Shown here piece after piece: positions 9,468-17,845 of a stretch of 46,500 nt of DNA. The translations under genes and the position numbers were made by a program. Each line of letters begins with the position of its first letter. Positions within the stretch are counted from its first letter, which is position 1. The DNA is taken from assembly GCA_013334755.1 (NCBI GenBank), contig JAAXWX010000013.1, positions 1 to 46,500 on the forward strand. The letters are read 5' to 3'. The stretch is from Chlorobiaceae bacterium. GTDB lineage: Bacteria > Bacteroidota > Chlorobiia > Chlorobiales > Chlorobiaceae. The notes under the pieces were generated by a model. The model saw only the letters and a program-made list of their open reading frames with translations. It was not told the origin of the DNA and searched no databases.

Positions 9468-10685
9468 ATGATCAGAAAAATTGCCATAGTTCACACGGAT
9501 TTCAGGTTATATTGGCCTTCAAGGCTGAAAAGACTTAACGATTTTCTTGCCGCGAAGGGAATTGAGTTTTTTGTGGTTGAAATATCAGGGAAGGGTTCTC
9601 CGTATAGTTTCGACTGCGACTCCGGAATTGATGCGACCATGCAGTGGATACAGCTTTACCAAAGCATGGGAATGGAAGATATTGATGCAGGTGATGCGGT
9701 TGGAAAGGTTATTGACAAGCTGGACGAGATTAATCCAGATGTCGTTATAGCAGGTCCTATTGCTTTTCCTTCCGGTGCGGCATCGACGAGATGGTGCGCA
9801 CGGAAGAAAAGACCGGTTGTCGTCTTCGATGATGCAAGGCTTGATGATGTTCCCCGACCGTTTTACGTTGACTGGATCAAGAAACAGGTTTACAGCCTTG
9901 TTGATGCGATGGTTATTCCGGCTTCTTCTCATGATTCGACATACCGTTATTTCGGGTTTCATCCGGAGCAGCTTTTTTTTGGTGTCAATGCTGTCGATAA
10001 TGATTTTTTTGCTCAGGCAGCCGAAGTTGAAAATAAATCTATCCATGAGCCTTTTCTCGATAAACCTTTTTTCCTTGCTGTTGGCCGACAGGTTGGGAAA
10101 AAGAACTGGATATCTCTGCTCAATGCTTTTAAAAGGATAGCGGAGCAGCCTGTATTGGATAAATGGTCACTTGTTTTTATCGGTGGCGGGGAGGAACATG
10201 AACAATTGGTTGTTGCTGCAGGAGAATTAAATGGCATTCGGGTTCATTTTATTCCTTTCAGGAAACAGGCAGATTTGTTGGAGTATTACCGGCAGGCATC
10301 TGCATTGATTTTGCCCAGTCTTTATGGAGAAACCTGGGGGCTGGTCGTTAATGAGGCAATGGCTTCTGGATTGCCTGTTCTGGTGAGCAGAAAATGCGGT
10401 TGTTCCGATACACTGGTTCGTGATGGTGTTAACGGTTATGTGTTTGATCCTGACAATCCAACGGCAATTGATAACATACTGCTGAAATTTGTATCCCTTT
10501 CTTCTGTGAGAAGGATCGAAATGGGACAAGCCTCAACAGATATTATTGCAGAGTGGGGATTGGATAGGTTTTGTCACGGGATGTGGGATGCAGTTTCCTA
10601 TGCGTATTCAGAAAAGAAACGTCAGGGAAGTCTGCCGGGCCAGTTTATCATTAATTTCTGGAATGGGCGATATAGACCAACCTGA
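9468..10685 (+). CDS. GT4-family glycosyltransferase
   Basis: 405 residues. The C-terminal lobe carries AVGRQVGKKNWISLLNAF, FIGGGEEHEQL, and PSLYGETWGLVVNEAMASGL with a following SRKCGCSDTLVRDGVNGYVF. The N-terminal lobe is more divergent (HTDFRLYWPSRLKRL). It is a full-length GT4 enzyme of polysaccharide assembly. The YGETWG form of the donor-site motif is seen in a subgroup that often works on surface polysaccharides; donor unknown. The next gene's start follows its stop by one base. Confidence 0.88.
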   Translation: MIRKIAIVHTDFRLYWPSRLKRLNDFLAAKGIEFFVVEISGKGSPYSFDCDSGIDATMQWIQLYQSMGMEDIDAGDAVGKVIDKLDEINPDVVIAGPIAFPSGAASTRWCARKKRPVVVFDDARLDDVPRPFYVDWIKKQVYSLVDAMVIPASSHDSTYRYFGFHPEQLFFGVNAVDNDFFAQAAEVENKSIHEPFLDKPFFLAVGRQVGKKNWISLLNAFKRIAEQPVLDKWSLVFIGGGEEHEQLVVAAGELNGIRVHFIPFRKQADLLEYYRQASALILPSLYGETWGLVVNEAMASGLPVLVSRKCGCSDTLVRDGVNGYVFDPDNPTAIDNILLKFVSLSSVRRIEMGQASTDIIAEWGLDRFCHGMWDAVSYAYSEKKRQGSLPGQFIINFWNGRYRPT

Positions 10686-10686
10686 T

Positions 10687-11883
10687 ATGAGAATTCTGCA
10701 GTTACACAACCATTATGGCAGTCATTCAGGTGAGACCACGGTACTTGATGTACATGAGGCGCTTCTGAAAAGCAATGGTCATCAGGTTTTTCGTTGTACA
10801 AGAAGCAGTACTGAACTTGATTCCATGCCTTTTGGAAAGATAAAGGCTTTTTTTACAGCTCTTTATAATCCCGCATCCATTCGTGACATAAACAGGATTC
10901 TGAAAGAGTTCTCTCCTGATATTGTACATATACACAATCTCTATCCTTTGCTTTCTCCTTCACTTCTTCCTGCTGTCCGGAAAGCCGGAGTGCCGGTTGT
11001 CATGACGGTGCATAATTACCGTCTTGTTTGTCCGAATGGCCTTTTTTACAATAAAGAAGGTATATGTGAGAGGTGTGCGAGCGGGAAGGAATGGAACTGT
11101 TTCACTCATAATTGCGAGGAGTCGCTGCCTAAAAGTCTTGGTTATGCGCTTCGAAATGCATGGGCGAGGTTATTTGGATATTATACAGAGAACGTCGATG
11201 CTTTTCTTTGTTTGACGGAATTTCAGAAACGTAAACTGGTTGAAAACGGATTTCCTGCAGACAAGTGCCATGTACTGCCGAATTTTGCCGAACAGGAATC
11301 AGCAGTGTCACAAGATATAAGTTCTTTTGATAAGAGGAGGGGGGTTTTCTTTATTGGCCGTCTCAATCGCCAGAAAGGGGTGGATATCATTCTTGAGGCT
11401 GCGCAGCAATGCCCTGGTGTCAGCTTTACTCTTGCCGGTTCTTCAGACACCTCTTTTATTGATACGGAATCCTTGCCTGCCAATGTCAGTTGGCTTGGTG
11501 TTATCGGGGAAGATGAAAAAATTCAGGCTTTCCGGAATGCTGTAGCCCTGATCTTCACCAGTCGCTCATATGAAGGATTTCCAATGGTATTTCTTGAGGC
11601 GATGCAGCATATGATGCCGGTTATTGCGCCGAATCTTGCAGGGTATCCTGAAATTATCCGTGACGGAATAAATGGCTGGCTTTTCAGCCCGGGGGATGCA
11701 GCTGATCTGGCGAAAATAATAAACAAACTATATGATAAACCCGAACTGTTAAGGATTGCCGGTCAAAACGGCCGTGAGATACTTATGAATGAGTACAGCA
11801 GCGAGGTCTGGTACAGGGAGTACCTGCGTATTGCGACTTCACTGCTTCATCAGAGCAAGAGAAACAGCTCGTTCTTTCAGTAA
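10687..11883 (+). CDS. GT4-family glycosyltransferase with a cysteine cluster
   Basis: 398 residues from ATG 10687, one base after the upstream stop. The open frame runs back to 10546 inside the previous gene, but the Rossmann start MRILQLHNHYGSHSGE marks the true N-terminus. PDIVHIHNLYPL, TVHNYRLVCPNGLFY, GICERCASG and NCFTHNC form a Cys-rich insert of a known GT4 subgroup, similar to the one in the first gene of this window. The C-terminal lobe has FIGRLNRQKGVDIILEAA and RSYEGFPMVFLEAMQHMMP. It is cytosolic; donor unknown. Confidence 0.9.
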   Translation: MRILQLHNHYGSHSGETTVLDVHEALLKSNGHQVFRCTRSSTELDSMPFGKIKAFFTALYNPASIRDINRILKEFSPDIVHIHNLYPLLSPSLLPAVRKAGVPVVMTVHNYRLVCPNGLFYNKEGICERCASGKEWNCFTHNCEESLPKSLGYALRNAWARLFGYYTENVDAFLCLTEFQKRKLVENGFPADKCHVLPNFAEQESAVSQDISSFDKRRGVFFIGRLNRQKGVDIILEAAQQCPGVSFTLAGSSDTSFIDTESLPANVSWLGVIGEDEKIQAFRNAVALIFTSRSYEGFPMVFLEAMQHMMPVIAPNLAGYPEIIRDGINGWLFSPGDAADLAKIINKLYDKPELLRIAGQNGREILMNEYSSEVWYREYLRIATSLLHQSKRNSSFFQ

Positions 11884-11939
11884 AACCGGTTTTACAATAC
11901 GTTCCCGTGATTTTGCATGTAAAATATTCCGATCATGTA

Positions 11940-12701
11940 ATGCCCAATGATTACATGTACGACCGATTCCGACTTGGCCGAGTATTCATAAGTACGATGA
12001 ACACTGCGGATGCCATTTCTTTTATACATGGCATAGGAAGCAGGGAATGTTATGGTTACATTTGTTTTATGGATGCCCGCACGGCATATCTCGCTAATCA
12101 CAACGTTGAATACTGTGCTATTCAATGCGCATCATTGCTGACCTTTCCTGACGGGATGCCGTTGGTCTGGTTTGCCCGCAAGTCAGGATATGAACATGTT
12201 GAAAAAGTTTCAGGAAAGGATTTTATGGATATGGTACTATCCGAATCGGTCCGGCATGGGTATTCGCATTTTTTTTTCGGTAGTACACCTGAAACAATTG
12301 AAAAAATTAAGGAAAATCTCGGAAAACAATATCCCGGGATTGTTATTCTTGGAGCAGTATCGCCTCCATTTCAACCATTGGAAGCATTTGATATCGATAA
12401 GCTGGCCGATGAACTTAACAGGTTGAAACCGACTTTTTTCTGGTGCGGTCTTGGTGCTCCCAAGCAGGAGCGGTTGATGGCTCTGCTCCAACCAAAACTT
12501 AAATCGACAATTTGCGGAGGAGTTGGATTGGCATTTGAGTATTTAGCCGGTACTGTCAAACGAGCTCCCTCGTGGATGCAGAAAAATGGTCTCGAATGGG
12601 TTTACCGGCTCGCCCAGCAACCGCGGAATATTTCGCGTGTTTTTATGCCGTTTTTATGGATAACCAAAGAGCTGGTAATGGTAAGATTGCGGAGAAAATA
12701 A
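11940..12701 (+). CDS. WecG/TagA/CpsF-family glycosyltransferase (GT26)
   Basis: 253 residues from ATG 11940; GTG 11907 or ATG 11955 are alternatives and none has a strong ribosome binding site. Family motifs are plain: a GRVFISTMNTADAI start, TFPDGMPLVW (the conserved Asp of TagA), the HFFFGSTPETIEKI Rossmann turn, and WCGLGAPKQERLM. The C-terminal basic helix (RVFMPFLWITKELVMVRLRRK end) probably docks the enzyme to the membrane. GT26 enzymes transfer ManNAcA, ManNAc or glucose to a lipid-linked sugar, usually as the second or last step of the repeat unit. Confidence 0.88.
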   Translation: MPNDYMYDRFRLGRVFISTMNTADAISFIHGIGSRECYGYICFMDARTAYLANHNVEYCAIQCASLLTFPDGMPLVWFARKSGYEHVEKVSGKDFMDMVLSESVRHGYSHFFFGSTPETIEKIKENLGKQYPGIVILGAVSPPFQPLEAFDIDKLADELNRLKPTFFWCGLGAPKQERLMALLQPKLKSTICGGVGLAFEYLAGTVKRAPSWMQKNGLEWVYRLAQQPRNISRVFMPFLWITKELVMVRLRRK

Positions 12702-12835
12702 CGTATATTATTGCATATGTTTGTTGTTCCTGTCGGCAAAACAGCCAAGGAATATCTCTATTTATTCTACTTGCCTTCAGGTGATTACATCTAACTTTCA
12801 CAGGCTTTTCGATAAGCCGAAAAATCTGATACACC

Positions 12836-13537
12836 ATGAAAGCAGTCATTCTTGCAGGCGGCCTGGGTGTCCGCCTTAAGCCTTTTACACAGGTTATTCC
12901 TAAACCACTCCTTCCTATTGGTGAAAAATCACTGCTTGAGATTCAAATAGAGCGACTCAAAGGATTCGGGTTCAGTGAGATATTTCTTGCCACAAATTAC
13001 ATGTCTGACTATATCGAACGTTTTTTTGGCGACGGTATGGAATTCGGCGTCAAGCTGACTGTCAGCAGGGAGGATAAGCCGCTTGGAACGGCAGGTCCGC
13101 TTTTTTTACTCAAGGAAAGACTTGATGCTCCATTTGTTGTCATGAATGGCGATATACTGAGTCTTGTCGATTTTGGCAAGCTTTATGACTTTGCATTAGC
13201 CCAGGACTCGTTGCTGACATTGTCCATCAAAAAAGAGATTACTCCTTTTGATTTCGGCAATATCTTTTTTCAGGGTGATCTGGTTACCGGTATAGAGGAG
13301 AAGCCGGATATCGTCATGAATATTCTTGCCGGTATCTATGTCATGAAGCCGGATATTTTCCGTTATTTCCCCGAAAATGAATTTTTCGGCATGGATATGC
13401 TCATCAAGCGAATGCTTGATGAAGGTCAGCCGATTTCTAAATACGAGTTACTCGACTACTGGCTCGATATCGGAAGAATTGACGACTACTACACTGCGCA
13501 GAAAGAGTATAATAATCACTTCAATATTCCATTATAA
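12836..13537 (+). CDS. Sugar-1-phosphate nucleotidyltransferase
   Basis: 233 residues. The signature MKAVILAGGLGVRLKPFT with PKPLLPIGEK is that of NTP:sugar-1-P nucleotidyltransferases; VMNGDIL provides the metal-binding Asp and YWLDIGRIDDY the C-terminal GDP/dTDP-sugar site. The length and the HddC/ManB-like features suggest a guanylyl- or cytidylyltransferase rather than RmlA, which is separate at 16920. CBS domains that accompany some members are absent. A 134-base gap precedes it, so a promoter there is possible. It is probably the first step of an activated-sugar route shared with the next three genes. Confidence 0.82.
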   Translation: MKAVILAGGLGVRLKPFTQVIPKPLLPIGEKSLLEIQIERLKGFGFSEIFLATNYMSDYIERFFGDGMEFGVKLTVSREDKPLGTAGPLFLLKERLDAPFVVMNGDILSLVDFGKLYDFALAQDSLLTLSIKKEITPFDFGNIFFQGDLVTGIEEKPDIVMNILAGIYVMKPDIFRYFPENEFFGMDMLIKRMLDEGQPISKYELLDYWLDIGRIDDYYTAQKEYNNHFNIPL

Positions 13538-13548
13538 CCGTCGAGTTT

Positions 13549-14748
13549 TTGAAAAAGAGAATAGGAATTATCGGTGCGGGTATTTTAGGGCTTGCTGTTG
13601 CTTACAAAGTCCAGGAGCAGTATCCTTCTGCACAAATAGTTCTTTTTGAAAAGGAGAACGGTCCCGGAAAACACCAGAGCAGTCATAACAGCGGCGTACT
13701 GCATTGCGGGTTGTATTATCAGCCCGGTTCTCTCAAAGCAAGACTGGCAGTTGAAGGGATACGGTCAATGGTTGATTTCTGTGGCCGGAACCGGATTTCC
13801 TATGAGCTTTGTGGTAAAGTGGTTATTGCATCGGATGAGAGAGAAAAGCGGTTTCTTGAAAACCTTGCCAGTCGGGGATCGGCCAACGGCCTTAAAGGGC
13901 TCAGATTTCTGGATTCGGCGGAATTGAAGCACCGGGAGCCATTTGTCAAGGCTTGTGCTTCACTGCTTGTTCCTGAGGAAGGGATTGTTGATTATCCTGC
14001 TGTGATGGATTCCCTTGCATCGCTGATTCAGCAGAAGGGTGGATTGCTTTTCTACAACAGCATGGTAAAAGGGGTCAAGGAAGAGCATCTTTCCGGCAGG
14101 GTGGTGATTGAAACCCCTCAAAAGGATATGGTCGTTGATTTACTGGTGTGTTGCGCAGGTCTTCATGCAGACAGACTTTACCGATCGTGTACCGGAGAGT
14201 TTTCTCCATTGAAAATCATTCCTTTCAGGGGAGAGTATCAGATGCTGAAACCTGAAGCGGAGGGACTGGTGAATCATCTTGTCTATCCGGTTCCTGATCC
14301 AGCCTTCCCGTTTCTTGGAGTCCACTTTACTCGTCTTGTGCATGGAGGAAGGGAGGTGGGGCCTAATGCCGTACTTGCGTTCAAGCGCGAAGGCTACAGC
14401 GGACTGGAGTTTTCATTACGTGATACCGTTGATTCACTTACCTATCCGGGGCTTCTTCGTTTTGTATCAAATAATTTAAAGTTCACTGCAGGAGAACTAT
14501 CGAGTTCGTTATTCAAAAATGCTTTTCTTGCTAAAGCAAAAAAACTGATTCCGGATATTACTCGTAAGCAGCTTGTCAAGGGAACTGCGGGAGTCAGAGC
14601 CCAGTCGGTGGCAAGTGACGGTAAGCTTGTTATGGATTTCAACATCGTCAGACAAGGAAATCAAATTCATGTTCTTAATGCACCATCTCCAGGCGCGACG
14701 GCCTCTTTGGCAATAGCCGGTTACATTGTAGAACAGTATATTCACTAA
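13549..14748 (+). CDS. FAD-dependent oxidoreductase, L-2-hydroxyglutarate oxidase (LhgO)-like
   Basis: 399 residues from TTG 13549; no ATG lies near the FAD motif, so the TTG is accepted. The N-terminal FAD-binding motif is IGIIGAGILGLAVAY, followed by FEKENGPGKHQSSHNSGVLH, the HNSGVLH(G) stretch typical of LhgO. A second conserved block near the end is VKGTAGVRAQSV, with APSPGATASLAIA closing the FAD site. LhgO oxidises L-2-hydroxyglutarate to 2-oxoglutarate. Here it sits 11 bases after a nucleotidyltransferase and 16 bases before an epimerase, so its real substrate may be a hydroxy acid used in sugar decoration. That is inference. Confidence 0.82.
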   Translation: MKKRIGIIGAGILGLAVAYKVQEQYPSAQIVLFEKENGPGKHQSSHNSGVLHCGLYYQPGSLKARLAVEGIRSMVDFCGRNRISYELCGKVVIASDEREKRFLENLASRGSANGLKGLRFLDSAELKHREPFVKACASLLVPEEGIVDYPAVMDSLASLIQQKGGLLFYNSMVKGVKEEHLSGRVVIETPQKDMVVDLLVCCAGLHADRLYRSCTGEFSPLKIIPFRGEYQMLKPEAEGLVNHLVYPVPDPAFPFLGVHFTRLVHGGREVGPNAVLAFKREGYSGLEFSLRDTVDSLTYPGLLRFVSNNLKFTAGELSSSLFKNAFLAKAKKLIPDITRKQLVKGTAGVRAQSVASDGKLVMDFNIVRQGNQIHVLNAPSPGATASLAIAGYIVEQYIH

Positions 14749-14764
14749 CCTAAAAAATTACATT

Positions 14765-15742
14765 ATGAGGGAGACAGTCCTTGTAAGCGGCGGAGCAGGC
14801 TATATTGGTTCAATACTGGTCAGGCTACTGCTTGAGAGAGGCTTCAGGGTGAAGGTTCTCGATAATCTCACGTTCGGAGGCGTTCCGATCATCGATTTGA
14901 TGAATAATGATGATTTTCTGTTTTTGAAAGGTGACGTCCGCAGTGAGGGAGATATTCGAAAGGCACTACAGGGTGTTGATTATGTTGTCCATCTTGCAGC
15001 CATTGTCGGCGATCCGGCTTGCGCCAAAGAGCCTGAGCTTGCCCGTTCGATCAATCTTGAAGGCAGTAAACGCATGTACGATCTTGCGAACGAGCTTGGA
15101 GTCAAGCGGTTTGTTTTTGCTTCGACATGCAGCAATTACGGCAAAATGGAGAACCCGGATTCCTTTGTTAATGAGGATTCAACCCTTGCCCCGGTTTCAT
15201 TGTATGCTGAAACCAAGGTGGCGGTTGAACAGTATTTGCTCAGTCAGTCGCACACCAACGCCTGTAAACCGACTTCGCTGCGTTTTTCAACGGTGTATGG
15301 ACTTTCTCCCCGTCCAAGATTCGATTTGACGGTCAACGAATTTACCAAGGAACTGGCACTGGGAAGAGAGCTTGTCGTATTTGGAGAGCAGTTCTGGAGG
15401 CCTTATTGCCATGTAGTTGATCTTTGCCGTTCTGTAATCGCTGTACTTGAGGCGGAAGAAGAAAAGGTGGCCTTTGATGTGTTCAATGTAGGGGACACAA
15501 AGGAAAATTATCAGAAGCAGATGATTGTCGATGAAATTGTCAAACAACTGCCGGGAAGCAGGATTCGATATGTCACAAAAAACGAGGACCCGCGTGATTA
15601 TCGTGTCTCCTTTGAAAAAATAAAAGAGCGTCTGGGCTTCACCATTACCAAAACAGTGCCTGACGGCATCCGACAGATTATTCAGGTGGTAACTGACGGT
15701 TTTATTCCGGATCCGGACACAAAAGAGTACCGCAACAGCTGA
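14765..15742 (+). CDS. NAD-dependent sugar epimerase/dehydratase (extended SDR)
   Basis: 325 residues. The NAD motif VSGGAGYIGSILVRLLLERG is at residues 7-26, VHLAAIVGDPAC follows, and the catalytic set is STCSNYG plus YAETK (Tyr-x3-Lys). RFSTVYGLSPRPRFD and the end motif are those of NDP-sugar epimerases/dehydratases. It acts on a nucleotide-bound hexose in the cytosol. Immediate neighbours are an LhgO-like oxidase and a DegT aminotransferase, so it may supply a 4-keto or 3-keto intermediate for amination; the exact reaction cannot be told. Confidence 0.85.
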   Translation: MRETVLVSGGAGYIGSILVRLLLERGFRVKVLDNLTFGGVPIIDLMNNDDFLFLKGDVRSEGDIRKALQGVDYVVHLAAIVGDPACAKEPELARSINLEGSKRMYDLANELGVKRFVFASTCSNYGKMENPDSFVNEDSTLAPVSLYAETKVAVEQYLLSQSHTNACKPTSLRFSTVYGLSPRPRFDLTVNEFTKELALGRELVVFGEQFWRPYCHVVDLCRSVIAVLEAEEEKVAFDVFNVGDTKENYQKQMIVDEIVKQLPGSRIRYVTKNEDPRDYRVSFEKIKERLGFTITKTVPDGIRQIIQVVTDGFIPDPDTKEYRNS

Positions 15743-15754
15743 ACCCAGGCCATC

Positions 15755-16885
15755 ATGTACAATATTCCATTATTTGATCTGAACTTCGGCATTGAGGAAG
15801 AAACTGCCGTACTGGAAACACTTCGCTCGAAATGGATTTCCACCGGACCGAAAACAGCAGCATTTGAAACGGATTTTTCCGGTCTGCTCGGTGTCGGTTA
15901 CTCACTTGCGCTTGCCAATTGTACGGTATCGCTTCATCTTGCCATGAAGATCCTCGGTATAGGCCCCGGGGATGAAGTTATCTGTCCCTCTCTTACCTTT
16001 GTGGCCACGGTAAATGCTGTCCGCTACGTTGACGCCATTCCAGTTTTTGCCGATATCCGGGGGGATGCCGATCTCACGATGGACCCACTGGATATTGAGA
16101 GGAAAATAACTTCCCGGACAAAGGCCATAGTGGTTATGCATTACGCAGGGTTTCCCTGTGCTATGGATGAGATTATGCGGATAGCGAAGGCGCACGATCT
16201 CAAGGTGATTGAGGATGCCTGTCACGGGCCTTTGTCGGAGTACCGTGGGCAGAAGCTCGGGACGATAGGTGACGCAGGATGTTTCAGCTTTTTCTCGAAT
16301 AAGAATATCAGTACTGGAGAGGGAGGGATGCTGGTGACGAATAATGAAGCATTGTATGACCATGCAAAGCTTTTACGTTCGCATGGTATGACGACTCTGT
16401 CATACGAGCGCTCAAAAGGTCACAGTACAGGGTATGATGTTGTTGAGTCGGGCTACAACTACAGAATGGATGATATCAGAGCTTCGATAGGCATTGTGCA
16501 GTTGAAGAAGCTCAAAAACGATCTGCTGAAAAGAGCTGAAGTACGACAATGGTACGAAGATGCCTTTGCTGAAGTATCCCGGGTTGTAGTGCCCTTTAAA
16601 GGGCATAACGGTTTTGTTTCGAACTATATTTTTGCAGTTCTTCTTGAGTCGTCATGCAGGCGTTCAAGGGATGAAGTACGTGATGCCCTTCACAAAGCCG
16701 GTATTCAGACGAGCATGCATTATCCTCCGGTACATCTCTTTTCAATATTCAGGGAATTTTCAGACTCTCTTCCTGTTACCGAAAGTGCTGCGTCACGCCT
16801 CATTACCCTTCCGATGTATTCCAGGATGACGAAGCCGGAGGTTGAGTATATTGCCCAGACATTACAGGATATTATTCATGGTTAA
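15755..16885 (+). CDS. DegT/DnrJ/EryC1/StrS-family sugar aminotransferase
   Basis: 376 residues, the normal length. PLP-site features are visible: ALANCTVSLHLAM near residue 50, DEVICPSLTFVATVNAV, VIEDACHGPLSEYRG, and the lysine-bearing block FFSNKNISTGEGGM. SGYNYRMDDIRASIGIVQLKKL is the usual subunit-contact stretch. These enzymes convert a keto group on a nucleotide sugar to an amino group using glutamate or glutamine. It lies 12 bases after the SDR gene, which probably makes its keto-sugar substrate. The amino sugar could then be acylated by one of the acyltransferases in the locus. Confidence 0.9.
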   Translation: MYNIPLFDLNFGIEEETAVLETLRSKWISTGPKTAAFETDFSGLLGVGYSLALANCTVSLHLAMKILGIGPGDEVICPSLTFVATVNAVRYVDAIPVFADIRGDADLTMDPLDIERKITSRTKAIVVMHYAGFPCAMDEIMRIAKAHDLKVIEDACHGPLSEYRGQKLGTIGDAGCFSFFSNKNISTGEGGMLVTNNEALYDHAKLLRSHGMTTLSYERSKGHSTGYDVVESGYNYRMDDIRASIGIVQLKKLKNDLLKRAEVRQWYEDAFAEVSRVVVPFKGHNGFVSNYIFAVLLESSCRRSRDEVRDALHKAGIQTSMHYPPVHLFSIFREFSDSLPVTESAASRLITLPMYSRMTKPEVEYIAQTLQDIIHG

Positions 16886-16919
16886 TGATGCAAAGTCCTG
16901 AATCAAAACAACAATAGTA

Positions 16920-17798
16920 ATGAAAGGAATAATTCTTGCGGGTGGTTCGGGTACCAGACTTTATCCTGTTACCAAAGGTATTTCAAAGCAGCTTTTGCCG
17001 GTCTATGACAAGCCTATGATATACTATCCCCTGACCACCTTGATGCTATCGGGAATAAGGGATATACTCATTATCACGACACCTGAAGACCAGCCGATGT
17101 TCATGAAACTGCTCGGAGACGGGAGTGACTGGGGTATTTCCCTTACCTATACCGTACAGCCCTCTCCTGACGGTCTTGCCCAGGCTTTCATTCTTGGTGA
17201 GTCTTTTATCGGCACCGATGATGTAACGCTTATTTTGGGTGACAACATTTTTTTCGGTTATGCATTCAGTTCGATGCTTGAAGATGCAGTCCAAACGGTA
17301 AAACAAGAGCGCAAGGCCAATATTTTCGGATATTATGTCAGCGATCCGGAACGTTATGGCGTGGCGGAATTTGACCGTGAAGGCAATGTGCTATCCATCG
17401 AAGAGAAGCCGAAGAATCCGAAATCAAACCATGCTGTTGTAGGACTCTATTTTTACACCAATGATGTTGTTGAGATTGCCAAAAAAGTGAAGCCCTCGCA
17501 TCGCGGGGAGCTGGAAATCACATCGGTAAACGAAGAGTATCTGCTGCGGGGGATGCTGAAGTGTTCAATGCTGGGCAGGGGTTTTGCCTGGCTCGACACC
17601 GGAACCCACGAGTCATTCCAGGAAGCAGGGAACTTTATTCAAACCGTAGAAAAACGACAGGGCTTGAAAATCGCCTGCCCTGAAGAGATTGCCTGGCGTT
17701 CAGGGTGGATCAGTGACGAAGCCTTATCGAAGCTTGCGTATCCACTCATGAAAAGCCAGTATGGGCAATATCTTACGCAACTGCTTGTGCAGAGATGA
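16920..17798 (+). CDS. rmlA: Glucose-1-phosphate thymidylyltransferase
   Basis: 292 residues, the standard RmlA length. [18 protein letters not shown] at the N-terminus, [30 protein letters not shown] for the metal Asp and [13 protein letters not shown] near the C-terminus are all hallmark motifs. It makes dTDP-glucose from dTTP and glucose-1-phosphate, the first step of dTDP-L-rhamnose synthesis; RmlB, RmlC and RmlD are encoded about 11-15 kb further on. It closes the first rightward block and converges on the acyl ligase gene with 47 bases between stops. I see no strong terminator hairpin there. Confidence 0.95.
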   Translation: MKGIILAGGSGTRLYPVTKGISKQLLPVYDKPMIYYPLTTLMLSGIRDILIITTPEDQPMFMKLLGDGSDWGISLTYTVQPSPDGLAQAFILGESFIGTDDVTLILGDNIFFGYAFSSMLEDAVQTVKQERKANIFGYYVSDPERYGVAEFDREGNVLSIEEKPKNPKSNHAVVGLYFYTNDVVEIAKKVKPSHRGELEITSVNEEYLLRGMLKCSMLGRGFAWLDTGTHESFQEAGNFIQTVEKRQGLKIACPEEIAWRSGWISDEALSKLAYPLMKSQYGQYLTQLLVQR

Positions 17799-17845
17799 TA
17801 GGGATATACAGTTTGCTTGAATGTATGTGAGCGGTAACGGTGGGG

